DNA of 14,333 nucleotides, from contig QNBQ01000009.1 in the NCBI GenBank assembly GCA_003645735.1, forward strand, positions 1 through 14,333. Direction: 5' to 3'. A program made the position numbers and the translations under genes. Numbering within the stretch: position 1 is the stretch's first letter; each line of letters opens with the position of its first letter. Source of the stretch: Candidatus Poribacteria bacterium. Lineage in GTDB: Bacteria > Poribacteria > WGA-4E > B28-G17. The notes under the pieces are model-generated. The model ran no database searches. It was not told the DNA's origin and saw nothing but the letters and a program-made list of their open reading frames with translations. Below, piece after piece: positions 7,643 through 14,333 of this stretch.

Positions 7643-8242
7643 TCAGAAGTAAACGTGGAATCCGAACCCGAAGACGAAGGAGCTTTGGAGCCAGGACTCG
7701 TCCTTCTCCTCAAGACCGGCCTCGGCGGCCGCCTTCTCATCCTCGTAGTCGATCACATCGCGCACCCTCCCGAACCCCTGGCCGAACTCGAAGTTTATGC
7801 CGTATCTGGAGAAGAGGATAAACTCGTTCCCCAAAACAACTCCCCCTCCCAACACCGAATATAGCTTGTGCGCCTGAGTGATCTCGACGGGTTTGGGCGG
7901 CGGGCCGGAGGAGCCGATCTCGACCGTCGGGTAGGCCATCTCCACCCATTCCTCGGTTTGACGCCTGGTCCCACCGCCGATCATCAGGTATGTCCTGGTG
8001 TGCTCGGTTTCGAGCAGGGTGTAGGATACGGCCCCCACAAGCGAGCAGTCGCTGCCCTTCTTGTAGAGGTAAGCTCTTCCCACGAACACCAGGTCGATCG
8101 GGTGGAACCCCATGTATTTGACGCTCACCCCTCCCCAAAGCGGGTAGTTCCCCTGGATGCCGACCCCCCACTTATACCCGTCCCCGCCCGCGCCCGAAAG
8201 CGGGAGGAGAAGCAAGAGGGCGGCCAAAACCCGCCTTATCAT
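7643..8242 (-). CDS. Small secreted beta-barrel outer-membrane protein
   Basis: A 199-residue exported protein that I cannot assign to a named family. Residues 1-19 are a signal peptide (MIRRVLAALLLLLPLSGAG). The mature part has strands of barrel type: KWGVGIQGNYPL, GGVSVKYMGF, DLVFVGRAYLY, TYLMIGGGTRR, KLYSVLGGGVVLG, INFEFGQGFG and a final SFVFGFGFHVYF ending in Phe. Length and Gly/aromatic spacing recall eight-stranded OmpA/OmpW-like barrels. A Pro-rich loop (GPPPKPVEI) and an acidic loop (IDYEDEKAAAEAGLEEKDE) separate strands. The ATG at 8242 follows a consensus AAGGAGG; in-frame codons upstream lie in the promoter region and do not look coding. It stands alone, with its own promoter, and ends just upstream of the metG promoter. 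Confidence 0.8.
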   Translation of the reverse strand: MIRRVLAALLLLLPLSGAGGDGYKWGVGIQGNYPLWGGVSVKYMGFHPIDLVFVGRAYLYKKGSDCSLVGAVSYTLLETEHTRTYLMIGGGTRRQTEEWVEMAYPTVEIGSSGPPPKPVEITQAHKLYSVLGGGVVLGNEFILFSRYGINFEFGQGFGRVRDVIDYEDEKAAAEAGLEEKDESWLQSSFVFGFGFHVYF

Positions 8243-8278
8243 CCGCGCCTCCTTAAGCTGGTTTGATCGCGTGGGCCT

Positions 8279-8284
8279 ATTATA
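8279..8284 (-). promoter_or_regulatory. Extended -10 promoter element for the small barrel gene
   Basis: On the minus strand the sequence TATGGTATAAT has a perfect TATAAT (8284-8279) preceded by TGG, the extended -10 TGn signature. At the usual -35 distance there is only GATCAC, so recognition would rest on the extended -10. A start near 8272 gives a leader of about 30 bases before the ATG at 8242. Confidence 0.6.
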
Positions 8285-8467
8285 CCATATCGCGACGGCC
8301 CGTGATCCGGAGATCCGATACTTGACATCATACACCATCGCCCGGAGAGCCCCTGCCTTCAACAAGCTCCAGAACGGCTGAACTATCCCCGCCCAACGCT
8401 TGAATGGTGGGGAACAGGTTTCCGCTCATCCCGAACTCACAAAGCTCCTAGGGATCGGCCGGGACGA

Positions 8468-9106
8468 TCACAGGGAGATTCCGACCCCGCTAAGCAACTG
8501 CTCTATGTGGAGGTTCGCCCTTCGGAGCAACTCGTCGTTCAAAAACCTAGGAGGGGTTGCAAGCAGCTCGTCTATGTCGGCGTGTATGCCCAGATCCTCG
8601 ACCACGAACGACCTATCGATCTCGTAGTCGAAGCTCCCGTCCCATTTCACGTAGCTCCACCCCGGCCGACCGGCGTAGGCCGCCCTGTAAAGCCGACCGT
8701 CGACCGTCGCGTCGGCCGAGACCCATCTCCCGTTGAGGAAGACGGAGCAGAAGACGTGGAGGGTCACGGGCCGCGTCAGCCTGTAGAGGGTCGGCTCGGC
8801 GACCGGCTTCAACACCTCCTTCCTTATCCTCATGAGGTGGTATCCGGCGGGCACCCCGGCCGCCCTCAACAGCGCCACCTGGAGGTTCGCCTTGTTGGCG
8901 CACATCCCCTGCCTTTTCCTGGCCGTCTCCGACGCCTTCACAGCCCAATAATCGAACCTGTAGAGCACCTGATCCCTGACCCACTCGAACGCCCTGATTG
9001 CGATCTCCACCTCATCGCCCGCCCCCTCGAATATCTCCTCGACGATCGATCGGATGAGCGGGTGGGAGTGGTCGCAGAAGCAGGTCTCGCGCAGGAACTC
9101 CCTCAT
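8468..9106 (-). CDS. Transglutaminase-like (papain-fold) protein
   Basis: A 212-residue protein of the transglutaminase-like superfamily, whose bacterial members are mostly cysteine peptidases or amidases. The likely catalytic triad is C69 in QGMCANKANLQVALLRAAGVPAG, H117 in TLHVFCSVFLNGRWV, and D132 in ADATVD, in the standard order and spacing. The N-terminal EEIFEGAGDEVEIAIRAFEWVRDQVLY segment matches the helix usually found before the Cys in this fold. There is no signal peptide or membrane segment, so it should act in the cytoplasm; the substrate is unknown. The ATG at 9106 overlaps the dehydrogenase stop as ATGA and has no clear ribosome site, so it likely depends on coupling. The frame extends upstream, but only as a shadow of the dehydrogenase gene. 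Confidence 0.85.
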   Translation of the reverse strand: MREFLRETCFCDHSHPLIRSIVEEIFEGAGDEVEIAIRAFEWVRDQVLYRFDYWAVKASETARKRQGMCANKANLQVALLRAAGVPAGYHLMRIRKEVLKPVAEPTLYRLTRPVTLHVFCSVFLNGRWVSADATVDGRLYRAAYAGRPGWSYVKWDGSFDYEIDRSFVVEDLGIHADIDELLATPPRFLNDELLRRANLHIEQLLSGVGISL

Positions 9107-10182
9107 TCCATCACCACGACCGCCTTCATCACGTTCCCCTTTCTCTCCCTCACCTCGCCGAGCGCCTCCTTGAGCTGTTCGAGCTTGTATCTGTGGGTGA
9201 TGAGCCTGTCGACGTTCACCTGTTTGGTCGAAAGGAGCCTCAGAGCGGTAGGCCAGGTCAGGGGTGAAAGCCAGGAGAACTTGATCGTCTTGTCCCACAA
9301 TATCTGCGCCAGGGCGGGCACCCTGATGACGGCTGTATCGGGCGGCAGGCCGAAGTAGACGATCCTGGAGCTCCTGCCCGATATCTCCAGCGCCAGCTCC
9401 ATCGCCTCGGGCGAGCCCGTGGCCACCACAACCGCGTCGGCGAACTTGCCGTTGGTCAACCTCTCTATCTCGCCCTTGAGGTCATCGGTGTAGATCGGCG
9501 AGGAACGGTCTTTGACGTTGAACGCCTCGTTCGCTCCCATCTCGAGGCCGATCTGCAGCCTGTAGTCGCGCGTGCCGACCAGCACAACCCTCCCGGCCCC
9601 GGACGCCTTTATCAGCTGGAGCATCATGATCCCTATAGGCCCCGGCCCTATGACGACGCAGAAATCCCCCGGCGATATCTCCATCTTCCCCACGGCGTAG
9701 ACCGCATCGGCCAGCGGCTCGGTCAGCGCCCCCTCCTCGTATGTGACGTTATCGGGAAGCTTGTGGACGGATGTGTAGTTCGAGACGCAATACTCGGCGA
9801 ACCCGCCGTTTATCGACACGCCCAACACCTTCTTGTTCTCGCACAGGTTCACCTTCCCCCTCTTGCACACCTCACATGTGTTGCAATACTGGACGGGGTC
9901 GAGCACGACCCTATCCCCCGGCTTGAAAAGCCCCAGGCTCTCCGGTATCCTCCCGACCTCGACCACCTCGCCCGTAAGCTCATGACCGAGTATGAGCGGC
10001 CCCTTGCCGGTGGGGGTTTCAAGCGAGCTGGCGCCGAAGTAGTAGGCGACGTCCGACCCGCATATCCCACACGCCTTGACCCTCACCAGAACCTGATCCT
10101 CCCCCACCTCGGGTATGTCGACCTCCTCAAGCCTCATATCCCCGGGCTCATAGAAAACCCATGCCTTCATCCTTCCCCTCAT
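9103..10182 (-). CDS. Zinc-dependent medium-chain alcohol/polyol dehydrogenase
   Basis: A 359-residue member of the medium-chain dehydrogenase family, of the sorbitol / L-threonine 3-dehydrogenase type, oxidising a secondary alcohol with NAD(P). Catalytic zinc ligands are C41 (GICGSD), H67 with E68 (LGHELTGEV), and E155 in TEPLADA. Four structural-zinc cysteines, C100, C103, C106 and C114, lie in the CNTCEVCKRGKVNLC lobe. The Rossmann motif is GPGPIG (179-184). After the second strand the sequence is LVGTRDYR rather than the VD found in many NAD-specific members, so the cofactor is uncertain. The ATG at 10182 sits six bases after a perfect AGGAGG; a second in-frame ATG at 10170 is less well placed. 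It is the first gene of a two-gene unit with the transglutaminase-like gene. The exact substrate cannot be read. Confidence 0.93.
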   Translation of the reverse strand: MRGRMKAWVFYEPGDMRLEEVDIPEVGEDQVLVRVKACGICGSDVAYYFGASSLETPTGKGPLILGHELTGEVVEVGRIPESLGLFKPGDRVVLDPVQYCNTCEVCKRGKVNLCENKKVLGVSINGGFAEYCVSNYTSVHKLPDNVTYEEGALTEPLADAVYAVGKMEISPGDFCVVIGPGPIGIMMLQLIKASGAGRVVLVGTRDYRLQIGLEMGANEAFNVKDRSSPIYTDDLKGEIERLTNGKFADAVVVATGSPEAMELALEISGRSSRIVYFGLPPDTAVIRVPALAQILWDKTIKFSWLSPLTWPTALRLLSTKQVNVDRLITHRYKLEQLKEALGEVRERKGNVMKAVVVME

Positions 10183-10212
10183 CCCACACCTCCTCTCCGA
10201 CTTCGGGAATAG

Positions 10213-10240
10213 TCTATACCGCTCCCGGATCGGCTGTCAA
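10213..10240 (-). promoter_or_regulatory. Sigma70-type promoter of the dehydrogenase operon
   Basis: On the minus strand a perfect TTGACA (10240-10235) is followed after 16 bases by TATAGA (10218-10213). Transcription would start near 10206, about 25 bases before the ATG at 10182, with the AGGAGG site in between. Confidence 0.6.
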
Positions 10241-10263
10241 CAATCGCCCGGTAGAGGAGGGAT

Positions 10264-10293
10264 TTGACGCGATCCTTTCCCTCCTATTACGAT
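10264..10293 (+). promoter_or_regulatory. Possible promoter of the small ORF
   Basis: TTGACG (10264-10269) and, 18 bases on, TACGAT (10288-10293) resemble a sigma70 promoter (five and four matches of six). The start site would be near 10300, just before the GAGGGTGA ribosome site at 10302-10309. The match is modest and could be chance. Confidence 0.3.
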
Positions 10294-10314
10294 ATGAGTT
10301 TGAGGGTGATAGGG

Positions 10315-10491
10315 ATGGCGTTGGGGAAGAAAATCGCCCCCTCCAGAGAGGAGAGGGTGAGGAGGGGCATTGAGATCTTAGAGAAGGCGGGGAGGTTGAG
10401 GGCTGAGATCAGGAGAAAGATCGGGGGAGACTTCCCCGACTCTGCTGAGGTGATCAGGGAGATAAGGGAGGAGAGGGACGCCGACGGCTGA
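10315..10491 (+). CDS. Small charged protein, possibly antitoxin-like
   Basis: A 58-residue ORF with codon usage like the large genes. After MALGKKIAPS it is a highly charged helical chain (REERVRRGIEILEKAGRL, AEIRRKIGG), ending in DFPDSAEVIREIREERDADG. An S/D-S-A-E-x-IRE-x-REERD tail is reminiscent of small antitoxins encoded next to PIN-domain toxins, but no PIN gene follows, so this is weak. The ATG at 10315 has a GAGGGTGA site five bases upstream; alternatives are ATG 10294 (no ribosome site) and TTG 10264 (AGGAGG only three bases away). The stop lies 5 bp before the -35 of the glycoside hydrolase promoter. It could also be a spurious ORF. Confidence 0.5.
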   Translation: MALGKKIAPSREERVRRGIEILEKAGRLRAEIRRKIGGDFPDSAEVIREIREERDADG

Positions 10492-10495
10492 TCGC

Positions 10496-10525
10496 TTGAC
10501 TTCGTTCATAGGGCCGGTGTAAAAT
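10496..10525 (+). promoter_or_regulatory. Sigma70-type promoter of the glycoside hydrolase gene
   Basis: TTGACT (10496-10501) and TAAAAT (10520-10525) are separated by 18 bases; each matches the consensus at five positions. Transcription would start near 10532, giving a short leader of about 23 bases that carries the GGGAGGGGG ribosome site before the ATG at 10555. Confidence 0.6.
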
Positions 10526-10554
10526 GGTGGTGAGACTCTCTCCGGGAGGGGGAC

Positions 10555-13524
10555 ATGGACATCAGGGACGGCTTTAAAAACCCGGGCGTCGAATACAGAG
10601 GGGCGCCGTTTTGGTCGTGGAACGACGACCTCGACCCGCAGGAGCTGAGGAGACAGGTCAGGGAGATGAAGGACAAGGGGCTGGGCGGCGCCTTCATGCA
10701 CGCCAGGATCGGCCTCATAACCCCCTACCTCTCGAAGGAGTGGATGGAGTGCATAAAGGAGACGATCGACGAGTCCAAGAAGATCGGCTTCAAGGCGTGG
10801 CTTTACGACGAGGACCGCTGGCCCAGCGGCTCGGCCGGCGGGAGGGTCTCCGGCATCCCAGGCTTCGCCCAGAAAACCCTCAGATGCGACGAGATTAAGC
10901 CGGAGGAGCTCAAATCGGCTCTCGAAGACCCCGCCACGCTCAAGGTCTTCGCGGCGATCGGGGAGGGAAAGAGGATACGTGACGTCAAACCGGTGGAGTC
11001 GCCCGATCAGGACGTGAGCGGCAAAAGGCTGCTCAGGTTCTGGGTTCAGAGCGTTGGATACGTCGACCTGATGGACGAGAGGGTGATGGACGCCTTCATC
11101 GAGAGCACCTATGAGGCATACGCCAGGGAGGTGGGGGACGAGTTCGGCAGGACGGTGCCCGGGGTCTTCACGGACGAGCCGAACTGGAGGGCCATCCCCT
11201 GGACGCCCGTCTTCCCCGAATACTTCAAGGAGAGGAAGGGATACGACATCCTGGAGAAGCTGCCCGCCCTCTTCTTCGAGGTCGAGGATTACAACTACCA
11301 CAAGGTGAGGTTCGACTTCTGGAGCGTCATGACCGATCGGTTCGTCGAGAACTTCTCTCAGAGGCTTTACGAGTGGTGCGAGAGGCACAACCTGATCTTC
11401 ACCGGCCACTACCTCTGCGAGGACAACCTGCTCATCCAGCTCGAAAGGATCGGCGCGGCGATGCCCCACTACGAGTTCATGCAGATGCCCGGAATAGACC
11501 ACCTGGGAAGGAGGATATCCGACCCGATACTGCCCAAGCAGGTCTCAAGCGTCGCACACCAGATGGGCGGGAGAAGGGTTCTGTCGGAGATGTTCGGCGT
11601 CAGCGGCTGGAGCGTGACGATGGAGCAGCTCAAGTGGATAGCGGAGTGGCAGTTCGTGTTGGGCATCGATTTCGTCTGCCAGCACCTGTCGCTTTACTCG
11701 ATGAGGGGGTGCCGGAAGCGGGATTACCCGCCGTCGCTCCATTACCAGATGCCCTGGTGGCCGTTTTACAAGAAGCTCAACGACCTCTTCGCCAGGGAGA
11801 CGTATCTGCTGACCCAGGGCAGGTTCGTGGCCGATATACTCGTGCTGCACCCCATCTCCAGCGCCTGGACGATCTACAGCCCGCACGACAGGGATAGGGT
11901 GATGGAGCTGAACGGGGAGCTGGTCAAGCTGAGCGAGAACCTCCTCAAGATCCACCGCGACTTCGACTACGGCGACGAGCGGATAATCATGCGGCACGGG
12001 AAGGTCAAGGGCGACAAGTTCGTAGTCGGCTCGATGGAGTATTCGGTCGTGATCGTCCCGCCCAGCGTCTGCTGGAGGAGGAACACCGTGAGGCTGATCG
12101 AGCGGTTCGTGAGGAACGGGGGGAAGGTCATAGCGGTGAGGCCGCTGCCGACGATGGTAGAGGGCGAGCCGCTCAAGATACCGGAGGACGTGGCCGAGCG
12201 GATCACGGTGATCGACAACGACCTCGAACAGCTCAAATCGGCGCTTCCCGGCGAGCCCTCGATCGTTATCCTGGATGAGAGCGGCCGGGACGCGGGGACG
12301 ATCTACTACCAGGAGAGGGACGTCGGCACCAGGGAGTTCTTCTTCACGGTCAACACGAGCACGACCGAGGCGGTCGAGGCGACTGTAAAGCTGAGGGGAT
12401 ACGGGCTGGTAGAGAGGTGGGACTGCGAGACAGGCGAGGTGGAGAGGCTGCCGGCGAGGGTCGAGGGGGATTACATGGTCGTCAAGCTACGCTACGAGCC
12501 GATGGGGTCGCACATGCTCGCCCTCAACACCGCCGAGGAGCCCCTGATCGGCGAGCCGAAGGAGGAGAAGGTCGTCCAGATGATGGATCTCAGAAAGGTC
12601 TGGAGCATCAGGAGGAACGATCCGAACGCGATCACGCTCGATTACTGCCGATACAGGATACTGGGCGAGACGGATTGGAGCGAGAGGATGCCGGTCTGGA
12701 AGGCGCACAGGGAGATCGCGTCGCTCAAGAGGTGCGTGGACGTGGCGCTGCTCTATGAGTTCGAGGTCGAGGAGGTTCCGAAAGGGCCGATCTTCCTGGT
12801 CGTCGAGGTGCCGGAGATGTTCGACATCTACGTGAACGGCCAGCGGGTCAGATACAGGGATATGGGCTGGTGGCTGGACATATCGTTCAAGAAGGTGGAG
12901 ATAACGGGGCTGGTGAAGGAGGGGGTCAACCAGGTTGAGATGAGATGCCACTTCGTGGGCGATCTGGAGTCGCACCTCAAGAAGCTGACCCCTCCGGCCA
13001 GGGCGGAGGAGAGGAAACAGCTGAGGTTCGGGACGGAGCTTGAGAGCATCTACGTCATAGGCGATTTCGGCGTCTGGAAGCGGAACGGGAGGTTCGTGAT
13101 CGGCAGGGAGGTCGAGGAAGCGGAGGTGGGCGATCTGGTGGAACAGGGGCTGCCGTTTTACTGCGGCTCGGTGAGGCTGTCGCAGAAGGTGAGCTTCGTC
13201 AGGGAGGGGCAGAGGACCTATCTCGTCTTCGACGGGCTGGACGCGGTCGTGGCGAGGGTCTGGGTGAACGGAAAAGAGGCGGGGCTCGTCACATGGCGAC
13301 CTTACAGGGTCGAGGTGACCGACCTGTTGATCGACGGGGAGAACCTGATAGAGGTCGAGCTTTACAACAGCCCGCGCAACCTGTTGGGCCCGCATCACCA
13401 CAAGGCGGGCGATCTATACGCCGTAGGCCCCGGGAGCTGGTCGGACGAGAGGAACTGGACGGACGAGTATAACTTCGTCCCGTTCGGCTTCCCGGGAGCT
13501 GTGAAGCTGGTATCGGTCGAGTAG
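10555..13524 (+). CDS. GH106-like glycoside hydrolase (alpha-L-rhamnosidase-type)
   Basis: A 989-residue cytoplasmic enzyme without signal peptide. The N-terminus carries the marks of a large group usually annotated as GH106-like or alpha-L-rhamnosidase-type hydrolases: FWSWNDDLDPQELRRQV (19-35), GGAFMHARIGLITPYLS (44-60), and AWLYDEDRWPSGSAGG (81-96), the first strands of a TIM barrel. Acidic residues in GVFTDEPNW (203-211) and LSEMFG (343-348) are candidates for catalysis. A Rossmann-like or glutaminase-like middle domain (VVIVPPSVCWRRNTVRLIERFVRNGGKVIAV, about 498-528) follows. The end holds beta-sandwich, sugar-binding-type domains (VVEVPEMFDIYVNGQRV; VVARVWVNGKEAGLVTWRPY ... LIEVELYNSPRN). 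The substrate is probably a deoxy-sugar or uronate-containing oligosaccharide, but the exact specificity and even the GH family number are uncertain. It has its own promoter and a good ribosome site; no transporter lies next to it. Confidence 0.85.
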   Translation: MDIRDGFKNPGVEYRGAPFWSWNDDLDPQELRRQVREMKDKGLGGAFMHARIGLITPYLSKEWMECIKETIDESKKIGFKAWLYDEDRWPSGSAGGRVSGIPGFAQKTLRCDEIKPEELKSALEDPATLKVFAAIGEGKRIRDVKPVESPDQDVSGKRLLRFWVQSVGYVDLMDERVMDAFIESTYEAYAREVGDEFGRTVPGVFTDEPNWRAIPWTPVFPEYFKERKGYDILEKLPALFFEVEDYNYHKVRFDFWSVMTDRFVENFSQRLYEWCERHNLIFTGHYLCEDNLLIQLERIGAAMPHYEFMQMPGIDHLGRRISDPILPKQVSSVAHQMGGRRVLSEMFGVSGWSVTMEQLKWIAEWQFVLGIDFVCQHLSLYSMRGCRKRDYPPSLHYQMPWWPFYKKLNDLFARETYLLTQGRFVADILVLHPISSAWTIYSPHDRDRVMELNGELVKLSENLLKIHRDFDYGDERIIMRHGKVKGDKFVVGSMEYSVVIVPPSVCWRRNTVRLIERFVRNGGKVIAVRPLPTMVEGEPLKIPEDVAERITVIDNDLEQLKSALPGEPSIVILDESGRDAGTIYYQERDVGTREFFFTVNTSTTEAVEATVKLRGYGLVERWDCETGEVERLPARVEGDYMVVKLRYEPMGSHMLALNTAEEPLIGEPKEEKVVQMMDLRKVWSIRRNDPNAITLDYCRYRILGETDWSERMPVWKAHREIASLKRCVDVALLYEFEVEEVPKGPIFLVVEVPEMFDIYVNGQRVRYRDMGWWLDISFKKVEITGLVKEGVNQVEMRCHFVGDLESHLKKLTPPARAEERKQLRFGTELESIYVIGDFGVWKRNGRFVIGREVEEAEVGDLVEQGLPFYCGSVRLSQKVSFVREGQRTYLVFDGLDAVVARVWVNGKEAGLVTWRPYRVEVTDLLIDGENLIEVELYNSPRNLLGPHHHKAGDLYAVGPGSWSDERNWTDEYNFVPFGFPGAVKLVSVE

Positions 13525-13530
13525 GCTTGA

Positions 13531-13554
13531 GGGCGGGGGCATCAACCCCCGCCC
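13531..13554 (+). terminator. GC-rich hairpin after the glycoside hydrolase gene
   Basis: GGGCGGGGG (13531-13539) and CCCCCGCCC (13546-13554) form a perfect nine-base-pair stem around a six-base loop (CATCAA), six bases past the stop codon. It is not followed by a run of T, so it is not a standard intrinsic terminator. It could be a weak or factor-assisted terminator, an RNA-stabilising 3' end, or a structure upstream of the HEAT-repeat gene, whose start lies 19 bases further on. Confidence 0.5.
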
Positions 13555-13573
13555 CCGAAAGGCGGTGAGGGCG

Positions 13574-14333
13574 ATGGGGAAGGTGGAGAACATCCTCCTC
13601 CTCAAGAGGAGGGTCATGGATTTCCTCGAAGAACTTAAATCGCGCCAGGAGATAACGCTCCACCAGCTGGAGGAGGAGCTGGACGAGCTTCTGGGGATGG
13701 ACGAGAGGGTTCCGGCGGTCCTGATAAACCTCCTCCCCCGGACGCGTGATCCCGTTATCCTGGATCTGATCGCCTACGCGCTGGAGTTCGCGGGGGATGA
13801 GTCGATAGTCGGCCCCCTCATAGAGCTTCTGGTGAGCCGCGAGACATCCCCCGAGGCGAAGCTGAGGATCATAAGCGTTTTGAACGCCTACGGATACGAC
13901 AGCTTCTCGCCGGAGGTGATAGGCTCCGATCCGAAGGTGGCCGCCGAGCTCGAGGAGCTGGCCGATAGATCCTTCAGGGAGACGATGGAGATGGCCGAGC
14001 GGGATGAGGAGTCGCTGAGCCTGATACTGGAGGAGATAGAGAGGTTCCCGTTCGAGGCAAAGATCGATTACATCAGATACCTGGCCGATTACGCTTCGCC
14101 CGGAGCTGTCAGGGTGCTTCAGGCGCTGGGGATGGTGGTGGGGGACGATCGGATCGCCGAGGCGGCGATAGAGTCGCTTTCGGGGATCAAACTGCCGGCG
14201 GCCCTCACGGCTCTGAGGGATCTGGCCCGACGGGCGCCGTCGGAGGAGCTGAGATCGCTGGCGGACAGAGGTGCCAGAAGGCTGGCGCTCATGGGGATCG
14301 AGGAGAACGAGCAGGAGGAGATGAGGCTCGGGA
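13574..14333 (+). CDS. HEAT-repeat-like protein, 5' part (runs off window)
   Basis: The frame is open from ATG 13574 to the window end, 253 codons with no stop. The start follows GGTGAGGGCG. The protein is almost all helix: a charged N-terminal helical part (VENILLLKRRVMDFLEELKSR, then LHQLEEELDELLGM) and then paired amphipathic helices of HEAT/ARM type. Examples are VPAVLINLLPRTRDPVILDLIAYAL, GPLIELLVSRE and, nearer the end, AVRVLQALGMVVGDDRIAEAAIESL and AALTALRDLARRAPSEELRSLADRGARRL. Such repeats make protein-protein scaffolds. It lacks a signal peptide at the visible start, so it is likely cytoplasmic. No partner can be named. It may be cotranscribed with the hydrolase through the hairpin. 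The missing 3' end could hold another domain. Confidence 0.78.
   Translation, partial: MGKVENILLLKRRVMDFLEELKSRQEITLHQLEEELDELLGMDERVPAVLINLLPRTRDPVILDLIAYALEFAGDESIVGPLIELLVSRETSPEAKLRIISVLNAYGYDSFSPEVIGSDPKVAAELEELADRSFRETMEMAERDEESLSLILEEIERFPFEAKIDYIRYLADYASPGAVRVLQALGMVVGDDRIAEAAIESLSGIKLPAALTALRDLARRAPSEELRSLADRGARRLALMGIEENEQEEMRLG

Noticed and set aside
6370..7821. Long 483-codon open frame on the plus strand opposite metG
   Set aside because: It lies antisense to a clear methionyl-tRNA synthetase, has no family-like features, and reflects GC-driven open frames opposite real genes.
8322..8350. TTGACA on the plus strand as a promoter
   Set aside because: There is no usable -10 at 16-18 bases (GAGAGC at 17) and no plausible plus-strand gene downstream.
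8387..8412. CCCCGCC ... GGTGGGG inverted repeat as terminator of the transglutaminase unit
   Set aside because: On the minus strand, the strand that would be transcribed, one pair is an A-C mismatch, the loop is 12 bases and there is no T run. The rest of 8285-8467 shows nothing else.
8507..9358. 283-codon plus-strand frame opposite the transglutaminase-like gene
   Set aside because: The opposite strand holds a catalytic triad and the ATGA coupling; this frame has no supported start or domain.
10378..11502. 374-codon minus-strand open frame opposite the glycoside hydrolase start
   Set aside because: It is antisense to the well-supported hydrolase and reads as a Pro/Glu/Arg/Val-rich shadow with no recognisable domain.
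13574..14333. Coiled-coil signalling or transposase-related protein instead of HEAT-like
   Set aside because: Heptad spacing is not sustained and there is no DDE or DNA-binding motif; paired short helices with Pro/Asp turns fit HEAT/ARM repeats better.

Overview
This is a GC-rich, densely coded bacterial window. It has eleven well-supported protein genes, one of them cut by each window edge, plus one small probable gene. Several proteins have outer-membrane beta-barrel character: alternating polar and hydrophobic strands, a C-terminal Phe, and Sec signal peptides where the N-terminus is visible. The host is therefore a diderm. Arginine is written mostly as AGG and isoleucine often as ATA or ATC despite the high GC, and ribosome binding sites are strong (GGAGG types). 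My best guess is an uncultivated diderm lineage such as Candidatus Poribacteria. This rests on general gene style only and I hold it loosely.

Layout. (1) 1-3388, plus strand: the 3' part of a large outer-membrane beta-barrel protein, a small DUF123/GIY-YIG-like protein that starts inside the barrel gene's stop codon, and an MFS transporter that starts inside the DUF123 gene. (2) 3312-7617, minus strand: an operon metG - tatD - PorV/PorQ-like outer-membrane protein - acidic membrane-anchored protein of unknown function. Its members are joined by two ATGA stop/start overlaps and a 3-base gap, and a sigma70-type promoter lies upstream of metG. The last gene overlaps the MFS gene tail-to-tail by 77 bp. 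(3) 7643-8284, minus strand: a single small beta-barrel protein with its own extended -10 promoter. (4) 8468-10240, minus strand: a zinc-dependent medium-chain dehydrogenase followed, with an ATGA overlap, by a transglutaminase-like protein, behind a TTGACA promoter. (5) 10264-14333, plus strand: a small charged ORF that may be an antitoxin-like protein, then a 989-residue GH106-like glycoside hydrolase with its own promoter, a GC-rich hairpin, and a HEAT-repeat-like protein that runs off the window.

How the genes may work together. metG and tatD are housekeeping neighbours in many bacteria; here two envelope genes are attached to that operon. The dehydrogenase and the GH106-like hydrolase are divergent neighbours and both fit sugar catabolism, but no transporter or regulator links them. 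I found no mobile element, CRISPR array, tRNA or rRNA. The most unusual points are the transglutaminase-dehydrogenase pairing, the 77-bp convergent overlap coinciding with a Gly/Ser-rich tail, and the envelope genes appended to metG-tatD. None of these amounts to clear evidence of a new defence or mobile system.
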